NCBI RefSeq assembly: GCF_003610895.1
Contig: NZ_MCAS01000032.1
Coordinates: forward strand, 1-64,000
Source: Paraburkholderia fungorum
Lineage (GTDB): Bacteria; Pseudomonadota; Gammaproteobacteria; Burkholderiales; Burkholderiaceae
DNA: 64,000 nucleotides
Reading direction: 5' to 3'
In this document: in pieces, positions 1 to 8,883 of the stretch
Layout of the letters: each line of letters opens with the position of its first letter
Position numbering within the stretch: position 1 is the stretch's first letter
The notes under the pieces: model-generated
The model's input: only the letters and a program-made list of their open reading frames with translations
Told to the model about the DNA's origin: nothing
Database searches by the model: none
Translations under genes and position numbers: made by a program

Positions 1-1197
1 GCAACCTCGGCCCTTGGGTTGGTCGCCCTCGGCGCGCACGCTCAGAGCAGCGTGACGTTGTACGGCGTCGTCGATACGGGGATCGGCTATCAGAGCAGCC
101 AGACGTCGCTGGGTTCGACGTCGGGGGGCCGTTCGGTGATCAAGATGGTGAACGGCATCTGGGCGGGCAGCCGCTTCGGCCTGAAGGGCGGTGAAGATCT
201 GGGCGGCGGCACGAAGGCGATCTTCCAGTTGGAAGAGGGCTTCAACAGCGCAACCGGCGCGCAATCCGTTTCCGGTCTGGCGTTCAACCGTCAGGCGTAC
301 GTCGGCGTGACCAATGCCACCTACGGTTCGCTGACCGCAGGGCGCCAGTACACGTCGTACTACACGCTGCTGTCGCCCTATAGCCCGACTACGTGGCTGA
401 CGGGCGCTTACGGCGCACACCCGGGCGATATCGATTCGCTGGATACGCTGTACCGCGCGAATAACTCGCTGGTGTACACGTCGCCGAGCATGCATGGCCT
501 GACGGTGAGCGGTTCGTACTCGCTGGGCGGCGTGGCGGGCAGCACCAATGCCGGTTCGACGTACAGCGCGGCGGTTCAGTACCTGAACGGCCCGTTCGGG
601 ATCGCGGCAGGCTACCAGCGCATCAATAACGCGGCGGTGGGCGGCGGTGCGTGGGATCCTAACTCCACGACCTCGAATGGCGGTGCGCAGACGGCGGTGT
701 CGGGCATCAACAACGGCTATCAGACGGCGCAGGCGCAGCAGCGCGTTGCCGTGACGGGCGGCTATGCGTTCAGCTCGCAATGGGACATCTCGTTCTCGTA
801 TTCGAACGTGCAATACATCCCGGGCGTGAACTCGGCGTTCCACAACGAGGCGATCTTCAACACGGCTGGCGCAGTGCTGCACTACAAGCCGCTGACGGCA
901 CTGGATCTGGCTGCCGGCTACAGCTACACGCGTGCGACGCAGGCGAACGGCATTACGAGCGCGGCGAGCTATCAGCAGTTCAATCTCTCGCAGTACTACA
1001 GTCTGTCCAAGCGGACCGGCCTGTATGCGCTGGAGGCTTACCAGCGTGCGGGTGGCCAGACTCTCGCGCCGAACAAGGCCGGCACGGCCACGAGCATCAT
1101 CAATGCAACGGCCGATATCGGCGACGGTCAGAACGGCGCACCGTCCTCGTCACGCAGCCAGTTCGCGGCAGGCGTGGGCATTATTCACCGCTTCTGA
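1..1197 (+). CDS. Gram-negative porin, Burkholderia type (5' truncated)
   Basis: Outer-membrane trimeric beta-barrel porin for passive diffusion of small hydrophilic solutes. The reading frame is open from base 1, so the true start and most of the signal peptide lie left of the window; the remaining signal end reads ALGAHAQ followed by the typical mature porin start SSVTLYGVVDTGI. The GGTKAIFQLEEGF loop and the terminal HRF (C-terminal aromatic residue recognised by the Bam machinery) are family hallmarks. About 398 residues are visible, which fits the 360-400 residue family. A hairpin suited to termination follows at 1274. No neighbour suggests a specific substrate; paralogues are numerous in Burkholderia. 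Confidence 0.93.
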   Translation, partial: ATSALGLVALGAHAQSSVTLYGVVDTGIGYQSSQTSLGSTSGGRSVIKMVNGIWAGSRFGLKGGEDLGGGTKAIFQLEEGFNSATGAQSVSGLAFNRQAYVGVTNATYGSLTAGRQYTSYYTLLSPYSPTTWLTGAYGAHPGDIDSLDTLYRANNSLVYTSPSMHGLTVSGSYSLGGVAGSTNAGSTYSAAVQYLNGPFGIAAGYQRINNAAVGGGAWDPNSTTSNGGAQTAVSGINNGYQTAQAQQRVAVTGGYAFSSQWDISFSYSNVQYIPGVNSAFHNEAIFNTAGAVLHYKPLTALDLAAGYSYTRATQANGITSAASYQQFNLSQYYSLSKRTGLYALEAYQRAGGQTLAPNKAGTATSIINATADIGDGQNGAPSSSRSQFAAGVGIIHRF

Positions 1198-1213
1198 TTG
1201 CAGGGTGGCGTGG

Positions 1214-1300
1214 CGGCGTCTTTCGACGCCGTCACAGCGACGTGTTTCATCGACGCGTCGCTCAGTAGTACCCGCTGCGCGCGCAATGCGCGCAGCATTT
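1214..1300 (+). terminator. Tandem hairpins after the porin gene
   Basis: Two perfect stems lie in the 112-base gap between the convergent porin and tautomerase genes. The first is CGGCGTC/GACGCCG (1214-1220 and 1225-1231, loop TTTC). The second is GCTGCGCGC/GCGCGCAGC (1274-1282 and 1288-1296, loop GCAAT) followed by ATTTT. The second is the likelier factor-independent terminator for the porin; the U tract is short. Confidence 0.5.
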
Positions 1301-1309
1301 TCGCTTGTC

Positions 1310-1501
1310 TCACGCGTCCGCTTCGGACCACAAACGCCCACCCGTTGCCCAATTTTCGCGCTTGACGTCGGTCAGGATGATATCTACCGAGTTCGGCTCG
1401 ACGCCGAGCGATTCGCAAGTCGCCTTGGTGATGGCTTCGACGAACTGGCGTTTCTGTTCCAGCGAGCGGCCTTCGAATAGTTCGATATGAAACGTGGGCA
1501 T
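1310..1501 (-). CDS. 4-oxalocrotonate tautomerase family protein
   Basis: A 63-residue small tautomerase. The product begins Met-Pro-Thr, so after Met removal it exposes the N-terminal Pro-1 that acts as general base in this family, and it continues with the usual FHIELFEGRS start of 4-oxalocrotonate tautomerase-like subunits. Such enzymes interconvert 2-hydroxydienoates and 2-oxo-alkenoates, usually as dimers of trimers. It lies 37 bases downstream of a class II aldolase-like gene on the same strand, so the two are probably co-transcribed and act on the same keto-acid-type compound (inference). The exact substrate cannot be read from sequence. Confidence 0.88.
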   Translation of the reverse strand: MPTFHIELFEGRSLEQKRQFVEAITKATCESLGVEPNSVDIILTDVKRENWATGGRLWSEADA

Positions 1502-1538
1502 TGCGTGACTCCGTGATGAGTGGCGTTAAAAAGTGAAT

Positions 1539-2315
1539 TCAGTCGCGATACGTACGGTCGAGCCGATCGAGTTTGCGCAGCAAGGCAGGCCATTCCAGCA
1601 CGCCTTCGATCGCACCGCCGTCGTATAGCTGGTCGGCCGTGCGTGCGGCTACGGCATCGCCAGGCACAACCAGTTCGCTGCCGCAAGCCTGCGCCTGCAA
1701 CTGGATTTCGCAGGCCTTGATCAGTGTTGCCATCAGCACATAGGCTTCGGCGACGGTGCGGCCGGCGGTGAGCGTGCCGTGATTGCGCAACAGCATGGCC
1801 GGTTTGTCGGCGAGATGTGTGACGAGGCGCTCGCCCTCGGCCGGCGTAAAGGCGAGGCCCTCGTAAGCGTGATACGCGAGGTGGCCGTAAAAGCGCAACG
1901 CATGTTGCGACGCCGGCAGCAAACCGGCCGGCTGGGCGGAAACCGCCACGCCGGCCGTATTGTGCAAGTGCATCACGCAGAACGCGTCGGCGCGTGCCGC
2001 GTGCACGGCGGCGTGCAGCGCAAAGCCGGTGGCGTTCACCGGATGTTCGCTTGTGCCGACGATATTGCCTTCGATATCGATCTTCACCAGGTTCGACGCG
2101 CACACTTCGTCGAACGCGAGACCGAACGGATTGATCAGGAAGTGGCCGGGTTCGCCTGGCACGCTGGCCGAGATATGCGTGTAGACCAGGTCGTCCCAGC
2201 CATTGAGCGCCGCGAGGCGATAGGCGGCGGCCAGATCGACGCGCGTTAGCTGCTCGGCTTCGGACCTCGGTCCCGTGTCGGCAACACGGCCGGCGGGCGT
2301 GTGGGTGAACGACAT
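1539..2315 (-). CDS. Class II aldolase/adducin family protein
   Basis: A 258-residue protein with the class II aldolase/adducin N-terminal fold. The metal-binding HxH is visible in the VMHLHN motif near residue 118, and a further metal-ligand His occurs in LLRNHGTLTAG. Relatives include fuculose-phosphate aldolase and ribulose-5-phosphate epimerase, but this subgroup, without a phosphate-sugar context, is usually only annotated as class II aldolase or a putative decarboxylase. It is followed in the same direction by a small tautomerase, suggesting a two-gene catabolic unit for an unsaturated or hydroxy keto acid (inference). Confidence 0.85.
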   Translation of the reverse strand: MSFTHTPAGRVADTGPRSEAEQLTRVDLAAAYRLAALNGWDDLVYTHISASVPGEPGHFLINPFGLAFDEVCASNLVKIDIEGNIVGTSEHPVNATGFALHAAVHAARADAFCVMHLHNTAGVAVSAQPAGLLPASQHALRFYGHLAYHAYEGLAFTPAEGERLVTHLADKPAMLLRNHGTLTAGRTVAEAYVLMATLIKACEIQLQAQACGSELVVPGDAVAARTADQLYDGGAIEGVLEWPALLRKLDRLDRTYRD

Positions 2316-2432
2316 GTGTGTCTCCAGAGATTGCCGGGTGGATTGTGGCTTACGGCCTGAGTGTATGGACTAAACCCGTGGACTGCGTGCGTACCCACAC
2401 CGACGGCGTGAGTCTGCGCCCAAACGTGCCGC

Positions 2433-3380
2433 CTAACCCGCGCGCCTCGCCGATGCCGACGCCGATGTGACTCGCCGCCCGGCGTCGGCAGGTTGCGCCG
2501 GTTCGGGCACGGCCATATCGCGCGTGAACCGGCCGGCGAGCCACTGCATGCTCCACGTCGCAAGGACGAACGGCGCGGTCATGGCCGGTAGCGCATAGTA
2601 AGTGGCCGCCACCTGCAGCGCCACTGAAACCACAATACCGCCCAGCGTTGCCGCGATACCGGAATCGGCGAGCGCGATAGCGGTCAGTACGCCGTTGAAT
2701 CCTAACAGGCCCGCATCGAGCGAGCCTGCATTCGCGCCGAGCAGCAGATGCGCGACGCTCGTGATAGCCGAGCCGACGAGAGCCCATAGCGCATGCCGTC
2801 TTGACGCTGCGGCAATGCCGATCAGTACAAGCAAACCCGGCAGTGCGCCGGATGCAAACCCGGTTTGCGCGAATCCGGCGAGTACGCCGCCGCTCAATTG
2901 CATGGCGCCAGGCACGTGCTCAGCGAGCGGACTCGCGGGCTGCGCCGCGCGTGCCACCAGCGGCAGCCAAAGCCACGTGAGGATCAAACAGGGGCTTGAA
3001 AAACAGCCGAGCCCACGCGCGCGCAGCCAGCGCGACCACGGTTCCAGCAGCCACGCAGTGCCCGTCGCGGCCAGAATCGCCACGGCGGCGGCCGTCGCGT
3101 TGTCGGCGATGAAGCTGAACGCGGCGAGACCGGCCAGCGCGCCGTTAAAGCCATGCAGTCCGGCTTGCGTGTCGTCTTCCCGATAGCCGGCCAACACCGC
3201 GCTCACGTTGGCCGCGATTGCACCCATCAGCGCCGCGCATGCGAGGCGTGGATCGCACAGTAGCCACGCGGCAAGAAGGCACGCGCCGGTGAGCGCATTC
3301 GGCTGCAGCACGATCTGGCCGAAACTGCGCAACAAGGTGCGCAAGGCGGCGGACTGTGCTTCGGTTGCAGGAGCGTGCAT
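2433..3380 (-). CDS. Urea transporter (UT/Yut family)
   Basis: A 315-residue polytopic inner-membrane protein of the urea channel family, which mediates facilitated urea diffusion. The duplicated UT fold is visible as two related halves, each carrying the characteristic segment: GLHGFNGALAGLAAF in the first half and LLGFNGVLTAIAL in the second. Hydrophobic segments alternate with short loops throughout. The ATG start at 3380 gives the normal family length. No urease genes are adjacent. The gene is divergent from the glycolipid-binding-like gene at 3654 and otherwise stands alone. Confidence 0.85.
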   Translation of the reverse strand: MHAPATEAQSAALRTLLRSFGQIVLQPNALTGACLLAAWLLCDPRLACAALMGAIAANVSAVLAGYREDDTQAGLHGFNGALAGLAAFSFIADNATAAAVAILAATGTAWLLEPWSRWLRARGLGCFSSPCLILTWLWLPLVARAAQPASPLAEHVPGAMQLSGGVLAGFAQTGFASGALPGLLVLIGIAAASRRHALWALVGSAITSVAHLLLGANAGSLDAGLLGFNGVLTAIALADSGIAATLGGIVVSVALQVAATYYALPAMTAPFVLATWSMQWLAGRFTRDMAVPEPAQPADAGRRVTSASASARRAG

Positions 3381-3653
3381 GGTTTGAGGACGGCGAATTC
3401 GATGCGGCGCGACTTTGCCGCGTGCAGTTCGGGCGCCCGCGGTGGGTCAGATTGAGTGTGAACCGCGAGCATAGGCCACTTGTGCCGCGCCGGGCATTGC
3501 CAGGCCTTGATAGTGGCTATTTGCGACACACGCGCGGTATCGCTGCCATTAGCCCAAAAGCGGTGTGTCGGCAAACCGAAAGCTTTCGCGCTACGATAAG
3601 AACCCGGCGCGCTTGCCGTGCCGTTCCGTTTCTTTCCAGAAGGAGACAGACTG

Positions 3654-4208
3654 ATGCGTGAATTACGGTGGGCATCGGAAGAGGGCGACGGTTTCGAACA
3701 CCTTGTGTTCGACGCGCGCGCGGATGGCTTTGCGGTGGAAAGCGTCCTGGTCGGACAGCGCTACGGCAAGGCATATGGTCTGCATTACAAGGTGCGCAGC
3801 GATGCGCAATGGCGTACGACCTATGCGTGGCTGAAGATCGTCGGCGGCGGGGAGCTGGAACTGCATGGCGACGGCGCGGGCCATTGGCATGATGGCCATG
3901 GTCAGGTGCTGAAGGCGATTGAAGGGTGCATCGACATCGATATCGCTGCCACGCCCTATACGAACACCTTGCCTATTCGTCGCCTGCAACTGGCCGAAGG
4001 CGAGCGCGAGCCGATTTCCGTGGCCTATATTTCGACGCCGGATTTGCAGGTCACGCGTGCCGAGCAGGCGTATTCATGCATCGAATTGAATCGCGTGTAT
4101 CGCTACGAAGGCATCTTCCGCAATTTCACCGCGGACTTGACGGTGGATGAAGACGGTCTCGTGATCGACTACCCGACGCTATTTACTCGCCTGCCGCTCG
4201 CGCGTTGA
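3654..4208 (+). CDS. Putative glycolipid-binding domain protein (DUF1089-like)
   Basis: A 184-residue cytosolic protein without a signal peptide, resembling the putative glycolipid-binding family formerly called DUF1089. Recognisable points are the N-terminal (R)WASEEGDGFEHL strand, the conserved YGLHYKV segment, and the C-terminal NFTADLTVDEDGLVIDYP stretch. The ATG at 3654 is preferred because AGGAGA lies eight bases upstream; an in-frame GTG at 3618 lacks this. Its 3' end overlaps the converging alpha/beta hydrolase gene by 26 bases. The biochemical role is not established for the family. Confidence 0.75.
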   Translation: MRELRWASEEGDGFEHLVFDARADGFAVESVLVGQRYGKAYGLHYKVRSDAQWRTTYAWLKIVGGGELELHGDGAGHWHDGHGQVLKAIEGCIDIDIAATPYTNTLPIRRLQLAEGEREPISVAYISTPDLQVTRAEQAYSCIELNRVYRYEGIFRNFTADLTVDEDGLVIDYPTLFTRLPLAR

Positions 4209-5163
4209 CCGTCGAGGTGCCGGGGCCGCCGCCTTCGGCAGGCCGCTGCGTGCGGTGCAGCTCGACAAAGCGCTCGATGCCTGCCGCGATACGCCTGGGT
4301 TCGCGCAATACGACCCAATGGCCGGCATCGATTTCGCTGCGGCTATAGGCGCCGAGCCAGCCTTCGAGTCCGATGGAGAGTTCGGGCCCGACGTAGCGAT
4401 CGCGCAGCGGCACGATGAACTGCACCGGCGCATGCGCATGACGCACGCGCGGGTGCAGCAACCTGTCGATGAAATTGGCGCGATAGAGATTCAGTCCATT
4501 GATCGCGTTGCGTATTTGCGCGGGATCGCGTTCGGGGCGCACCCGTTCGGTCAGGCGCAGCCATAACGGCCACATGCGTGCGCCGCCCGCGCGCCACACG
4601 AGTTCTGGCAGAAACGGCAGGTGAAAGAAGACGATGTACCAGGATTTGAGCGTCTGCCGAAGACTGCTGCCGAGCGGACGCTTTGCTGCCCGATGCGCTT
4701 GTGGCTGTTCGGCGAGATCAACGCCGGCCGGAGCGTCGGCGCCGCGCAGGCCGAACGCAGCGTGATCGAGGCACGGCCCGCAGATCGACGTATACGACGC
4801 TATCCTGCCTTTGAAGGCTGGGTCGGTGACCGCTTCCCAGCTTTGAATCGAACCCCAGTCGTGACCGACCAGGTGAAACGGCCGTGCGCCACACGTTGCA
4901 TCGGCGACGGCCGCGAGATCGGCGGCCAGCCGATCGAGCCGGTAAGCCGCGCGCGATTCCGGCGCGCCAGACGCTCCCGCGCCGCGCACGTCATAGCTGA
5001 TCACGCGGTAGCGTGCGTCGAGTTGCGCGCGCACCGGTTCCCACACTGCCGCCGAATCCGGATAACCGTGCACCAGCACGATCGGCGTTGCGTCGCGCGG
5101 TCCGCTCACGTAGACCGCGAGCCGCACGTCGCCGGCGTCGACCGACAGCGTATCGCGTATCAC
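4183..5163 (-). CDS. Alpha/beta hydrolase, epoxide-hydrolase-like (Asp nucleophile)
   Basis: A 326-residue alpha/beta hydrolase. The oxyanion-region motif HGYP is at residues 32-35 and the nucleophile elbow reads G-H-D-W-G with Asp at about residue 102. That is the signature of epoxide hydrolases and haloalkane dehalogenases; an esterase would have Ser. The catalytic His is in the DAGHW motif near the end. The start is a GTG at 5163 whose last two bases overlap the TGA of the preceding gene (GTGA), giving translational coupling. Longer in-frame extensions upstream are antisense-free read-through of the neighbour and are not credible. It is the last gene of the monooxygenase operon. Confidence 0.85.
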   Translation of the reverse strand: MIRDTLSVDAGDVRLAVYVSGPRDATPIVLVHGYPDSAAVWEPVRAQLDARYRVISYDVRGAGASGAPESRAAYRLDRLAADLAAVADATCGARPFHLVGHDWGSIQSWEAVTDPAFKGRIASYTSICGPCLDHAAFGLRGADAPAGVDLAEQPQAHRAAKRPLGSSLRQTLKSWYIVFFHLPFLPELVWRAGGARMWPLWLRLTERVRPERDPAQIRNAINGLNLYRANFIDRLLHPRVRHAHAPVQFIVPLRDRYVGPELSIGLEGWLGAYSRSEIDAGHWVVLREPRRIAAGIERFVELHRTQRPAEGGGPGTSTVNARAAGE

Positions 5164-6041
5164 GCGGCCGCCTGCACGCTGCGTCGCGCGGCTTTGCGTG
5201 TGCCCGGCGTGGCCGCGTTGGTGGCGTCGACCGCGGCGACGAGGCCGTCGATGCGGGACAGTTGCGCGCGATTGTCGTGATCCCACGGATGGAAACCGGG
5301 CCGGAAAAAGCTCAGCCATTCGCCGGCAATACGCGGAAACACGCCATGACGCGGGCCGTACAGATACTTCACGACGCGCCACATGCCGCGGATATGGCCG
5401 CCGCGCTTGCGATCGGCGATGAGCAGACGCACGTGGTAGTCGAACACGATCAGCCAGAATGTCAGCGTGGTGGCCAGCATCGTGCCGGTGCGCAGCAGGT
5501 AGCGGCCAAGGCCTGGCTTGAGCACGGCATTCCACACATCGTATGAAACCGATTTGTGTTCGGTTTCTTCCAGCGCATGCCACGTCCACATCTGCGTATA
5601 GCCTTCCACTGAGCCGCCGATGCGCGACGCGTCTTCCAGCAGCAAGCCGGCCAGCATCGCCGTGTAGTGCTCGAGGCAGACGGTCACCGCGAGTTGATAC
5701 GAATGGGGCAGCGTCTTGCGGCCGAAGTTGAGAATCGCCCACAGCCGTTTGTCGAGCTTATGCGCGGGCAAGCCGGCTTCCTGCAGCAGATCGTTGTATT
5801 CGATGTGCTCGCGCGTATGCATCGCTTCCTGGCCGATAAAGCCGAGCACCTGCTTTTTCAGCACAGGGTCGTCGATCTGGTCGCGGTAGTTGCGCACGCT
5901 ATCCATGAAGAAACGCTCGCCGGCCGGAAACAGCAGCGAAAGCGCGTTGAAGAAGTGGGTCACGTGCGAGCCCTGGACGTGCCAGTCGCAGGCACGTTCC
6001 TGCGGTAAGTTGAAGCGGAGGTCGCGGCGAACCGGCATCAT
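5160..6041 (-). CDS. Metal-dependent hydrolase family protein (PF10118-like)
   Basis: A 293-residue protein of the family annotated as predicted metal-dependent hydrolases (PF10118, COG3687). Visible are the N-terminal FNALSLLFPAGERFF segment and His/Glu-rich helices, including GQEAMHTREH and HALEETEHKS, whose spacing resembles a ferritin-like di-metal site more than a hydrolase. A hydrophobic segment sits near residues 185-205. AAGGAG lies ten bases before the ATG at 6041. It is third in the monooxygenase operon and couples to the downstream hydrolase through a GTGA overlap. The reaction is unknown. Confidence 0.82.
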   Translation of the reverse strand: MMPVRRDLRFNLPQERACDWHVQGSHVTHFFNALSLLFPAGERFFMDSVRNYRDQIDDPVLKKQVLGFIGQEAMHTREHIEYNDLLQEAGLPAHKLDKRLWAILNFGRKTLPHSYQLAVTVCLEHYTAMLAGLLLEDASRIGGSVEGYTQMWTWHALEETEHKSVSYDVWNAVLKPGLGRYLLRTGTMLATTLTFWLIVFDYHVRLLIADRKRGGHIRGMWRVVKYLYGPRHGVFPRIAGEWLSFFRPGFHPWDHDNRAQLSRIDGLVAAVDATNAATPGTRKAARRSVQAAA

Positions 6042-6123
6042 GGCCTTTCTCCTTGTGATTCCTGATGTGCTGCTGAGTGTGCTGATCGGGTGGTTTGCAT
6101 GGCATTGGATGACGGCCTGGGCA

Positions 6124-7032
6124 TCAGGCGCGCCGGCCGTCTACTTGCGCGGCGCGGCGCGCGCGCTTTTCCGCAATGCGCTTCATACGGCGCGTTTGCA
6201 TCACGACCAGCGCCTGGTAGGCCGCCGGCAAAGTGCGCGCCAGCCAGTCGGCGGCGCGGGCATCGCGGCCGATCAGCACGCGCCGTTTGTTTTTCCGCAC
6301 GCCGTCGAGAATCACACGTGCGGCTTCGTCGGCGGTGGTGATGAAAAACTTCTCGAAGTCGTCCTTGCCCTGCTGTTCGTTTTCCAGCATGAAGCCGACC
6401 ATGTTCGACGAGATGCGGCTCGACTGCGCGATGCTCGTGCGAATGCCGCCCGGATGCACGCAGGTTGCCGACACGCCGCATTTCATCAGATCGAGTTCCT
6501 GGCGCAACGCTTCGGTAAAGCCGCGTACGGCGAATTTGGTCGCGTTGTAGCCGCTCATGCCCGGTTGCGAGAAGAGGCCGAACACGCTCGACGTATTGAC
6601 GATGTGCCCCGCGCCCGATGCCTTGATATACGGCAGAAACGCTTTCGTGCCGTGCACCACGCCCCAGAAATTGATGCCGACGATCCACTCGAGGTCGGCG
6701 TATTCCATGCCTTCTATGGTGCTCGACAACGCCACGCCCGCGTTGTTGAACACAAGGTTCACGCGTTGATGCTGCGCGGCCGTTTCGGCGGCCCAGTCGA
6801 ACATCGCGGCGCGATCCGAGACGTCGAGCACACGCGTGGTGATCCGCAGCGGCGAGCCGACGATATGCGGTGCGGCGGCTTGCGCGAGTTGCGCGGTTTC
6901 GGCAAGGCTCGCGGCATTGCGGTCGGCGAGCGCGAGGTGACAGCCTTCGCGCGCGAGCCGGATCGCAAGCGAACGGCCCATGCCCGAGCCTGCGCCGGTA
7001 ATGGCTGCTACTCTGTCAGTGAAGTTTTTCAT
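6124..7032 (-). CDS. SDR family NAD(P)-dependent oxidoreductase
   Basis: A 302-residue classical short-chain dehydrogenase. The cofactor motif TGAGSGMG is at residues 12-19, NNAG at 96-99, the catalytic Ser near 148 and the YxxxK pair at Tyr162/Lys166. A C-terminal extension beyond the usual 250 residues, rich in basic residues, is like that of SadH-type dehydrogenases. The ATG at 7032 is chosen because the Rossmann motif begins 11 residues later; the reading frame extends upstream but has no SDR homology there. It lies 46 bases after the monooxygenase gene and probably oxidises or reduces an alcohol/ketone in the same pathway (inference). Confidence 0.88.
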   Translation of the reverse strand: MKNFTDRVAAITGAGSGMGRSLAIRLAREGCHLALADRNAASLAETAQLAQAAAPHIVGSPLRITTRVLDVSDRAAMFDWAAETAAQHQRVNLVFNNAGVALSSTIEGMEYADLEWIVGINFWGVVHGTKAFLPYIKASGAGHIVNTSSVFGLFSQPGMSGYNATKFAVRGFTEALRQELDLMKCGVSATCVHPGGIRTSIAQSSRISSNMVGFMLENEQQGKDDFEKFFITTADEAARVILDGVRKNKRRVLIGRDARAADWLARTLPAAYQALVVMQTRRMKRIAEKRARRAAQVDGRRA

Positions 7033-7078
7033 TGGTTTGTCTCCAGTCCTCTCTGAACGGTGCCTGTCGTTATTTTTT

Positions 7079-8683
7079 TCAGGTTGCTTCCGCGGACGTC
7101 GCGGCGGCGTTGCCATGCGCATGCACAGGCGGTTGCTGCGAACCCGCGTGGTTGCCCAGCGGTTGCGCCGTGGGCGAGTAGGCGAGGTAGTCGTCCATGC
7201 TGAAGGTGCGGGTTGCCTGGCGGAATTTGTAGGCGAATCCTGGCCACAGCGTGGTGTTCTTGCCGGTCTTCGGATCGAGATACCAGCTCTTGCAACCGCC
7301 CGTCGACCAGATCGCACGGCCGAGTTTTTGCTGGATCTGTTCGTTGTAGGCACGCTCGACATGCGGACGCACTTCGATCGCATCGGCGCGTTCCGTATTC
7401 ATCGTCTTCAGTGCGCGCAGGACATATTCGACCTGCGACTCGATCATGAACACCATGGAGTTGTGACCGAGACCGGTATTGGGGCCAACGATCATGAAGA
7501 AGTTCGGATAACCAGGCAGTGTCGTACCGAGATACGCGTGCGCACCATCGCGCCACGTATCGACGATATCGACGCCGCCACGCCCGCGCACCACGCCTGC
7601 CGGAAACGGATCGGCCACCTGAAAACCGGTGCCGAAGATCAGGCAGTCGGCTGGATGACGGGCGCCGTCGGTCGTGATCACCGCGTCTTCTTCCACGCGG
7701 GCAATGCCGGTGGTTGTCACCGACACGTTCTGGCGCGACAGCGCGGGGAAGTAATCGTTCGAGATCAGGATGCGCTTGCAGCCCATCGTGTAATTCGGTG
7801 TGAGCGTGGCGCGCAATTGCGGATCGGGCACCTGGCGGCGCAGATGCCGCTCGGCGACTTTCTGTGCGGTCTTCATGAGCGAAGGATGAATCGCGAAACC
7901 GAAGGCGCGTGATTCGAGCATGCAATAGAGCGCCGAGCGCATGATCTTCTGCGTGAACGGCAGATGCTTGAACAACCACTGTTCGAACGGCTTCACCGCC
8001 CGGTCGGCCTTCGGCATGATCCACGGCGGCGTGCGCTGGAACAGGTTCAGATGCGAGACGCGCGGCGCGATCTGCGGCACGAACTGGATCGCGCTCGCGC
8101 CGGTGCCGATCACCGCGACGCGTTTGCCTTCGAGCGGATACGTGTGGTCCCAGTGCTGCGAGTGGAACGCCTTACCCTTGAATGTTTCGATGCCCGGAAT
8201 GTTCGGCATGGCCGCACGCGAAAGTCCGCCCATGCCCGAGATCAGCACGCGCGCCGACCATCGCTGGCCGTTGGCGAACGTCAGTTGCCAGCGGTGGCGG
8301 GTTTCGTCGTAGATTGCGGAGGCAAGTTCATGGCCAAAGCGCAGATGACGCTGGATACCGAACCGCTGCGTGCATGCTTCCAGATACGCGCGAATTTCCG
8401 GCTGACGCGCGAACATGCGGGTCCAGCGCGGATTCGGGGCGAAGGAGAACGAATAGACGTGGGATTGCACGTCGCAGGCGCAACCGGGATAGTGGTTGTC
8501 GCGCCAGGTGCCGCCGACCGACTCGGCTTTTTCAGCAACGATGAAATCGGTCATGCCGGCTTGCCGCAGCCGGATCGCCATGCCGAGCCCGGCAAAGCCC
8601 GAGCCGATGATGGCGATATCAGTGTCGATGGGCGCGGATGCGTTGGGCGCCGCGTCGTCGAGGGGCATCATGCGTGCGTTCAT
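7079..8683 (-). CDS. Flavin-containing monooxygenase, Baeyer-Villiger type
   Basis: A 534-residue class B flavoprotein monooxygenase. FAD-binding GSGFAG is at residues 27-32, the NADPH-binding GTGASA at about 193-198, and between them the Baeyer-Villiger fingerprint F-x-G-x-x-x-H-x-x-x-W-D at 168-179 is perfect. Such enzymes insert oxygen next to a ketone to give an ester or lactone using NADPH and O2. It is the first gene of a four-gene leftward operon with SDR, PF10118 protein and Asp-nucleophile hydrolase. A TTGACA box and a perfect palindrome lie 30-65 bases upstream. The natural ketone is unknown. Confidence 0.92.
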   Translation of the reverse strand: MNARMMPLDDAAPNASAPIDTDIAIIGSGFAGLGMAIRLRQAGMTDFIVAEKAESVGGTWRDNHYPGCACDVQSHVYSFSFAPNPRWTRMFARQPEIRAYLEACTQRFGIQRHLRFGHELASAIYDETRHRWQLTFANGQRWSARVLISGMGGLSRAAMPNIPGIETFKGKAFHSQHWDHTYPLEGKRVAVIGTGASAIQFVPQIAPRVSHLNLFQRTPPWIMPKADRAVKPFEQWLFKHLPFTQKIMRSALYCMLESRAFGFAIHPSLMKTAQKVAERHLRRQVPDPQLRATLTPNYTMGCKRILISNDYFPALSRQNVSVTTTGIARVEEDAVITTDGARHPADCLIFGTGFQVADPFPAGVVRGRGGVDIVDTWRDGAHAYLGTTLPGYPNFFMIVGPNTGLGHNSMVFMIESQVEYVLRALKTMNTERADAIEVRPHVERAYNEQIQQKLGRAIWSTGGCKSWYLDPKTGKNTTLWPGFAYKFRQATRTFSMDDYLAYSPTAQPLGNHAGSQQPPVHAHGNAAATSAEAT

Positions 8684-8712
8684 CCGATCCGTCTCCTTTT
8701 TTCGCTCTTAAC

Positions 8713-8748
8713 TGTTACATTGGTTGATGTAACAATAAAGGCTGTCAA
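8713..8748 (-). promoter_or_regulatory. Palindromic operator in the monooxygenase operon promoter
   Basis: A perfect inverted repeat TGTTACAT-N6-ATGTAACA occupies 8713-8734, about 30 bases upstream of the monooxygenase ATG. On the operon strand a consensus -35 box TTGACA (8748-8743) sits immediately upstream, so the repeat covers the expected -10 region and a bound protein should repress. The 8-6-8 layout resembles TetR- or GntR-type operators (inference). No regulator gene is adjacent; the nearest TetR gene, at 30545, has a different candidate operator. Confidence 0.6.
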
Positions 8749-8883
8749 CGGATGACGCAAGCAGCGGGTTAGACGGGTAACTCTATGGAGTGGAGAGGGC
8801 CGTGGCGTAAGGTCCGAACGGCTGCGCCGCTGGCCTGGCAGGGCTTCAAGACTGACGTGAAGCGGGTGTCATTCCACTATGTG

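Noticed and set aside
5164..5742. In-frame N-terminal extension of the alpha/beta hydrolase
   Set aside because: It lies entirely inside the PF10118 gene and has no homology; the GTG overlapping that gene's stop explains the start.
7033..7383. In-frame upstream extension of the SDR gene
   Set aside because: It overlaps the monooxygenase 3' end, is Arg/Pro/Thr-rich, and the Rossmann motif sits correctly only from the ATG at 7032.
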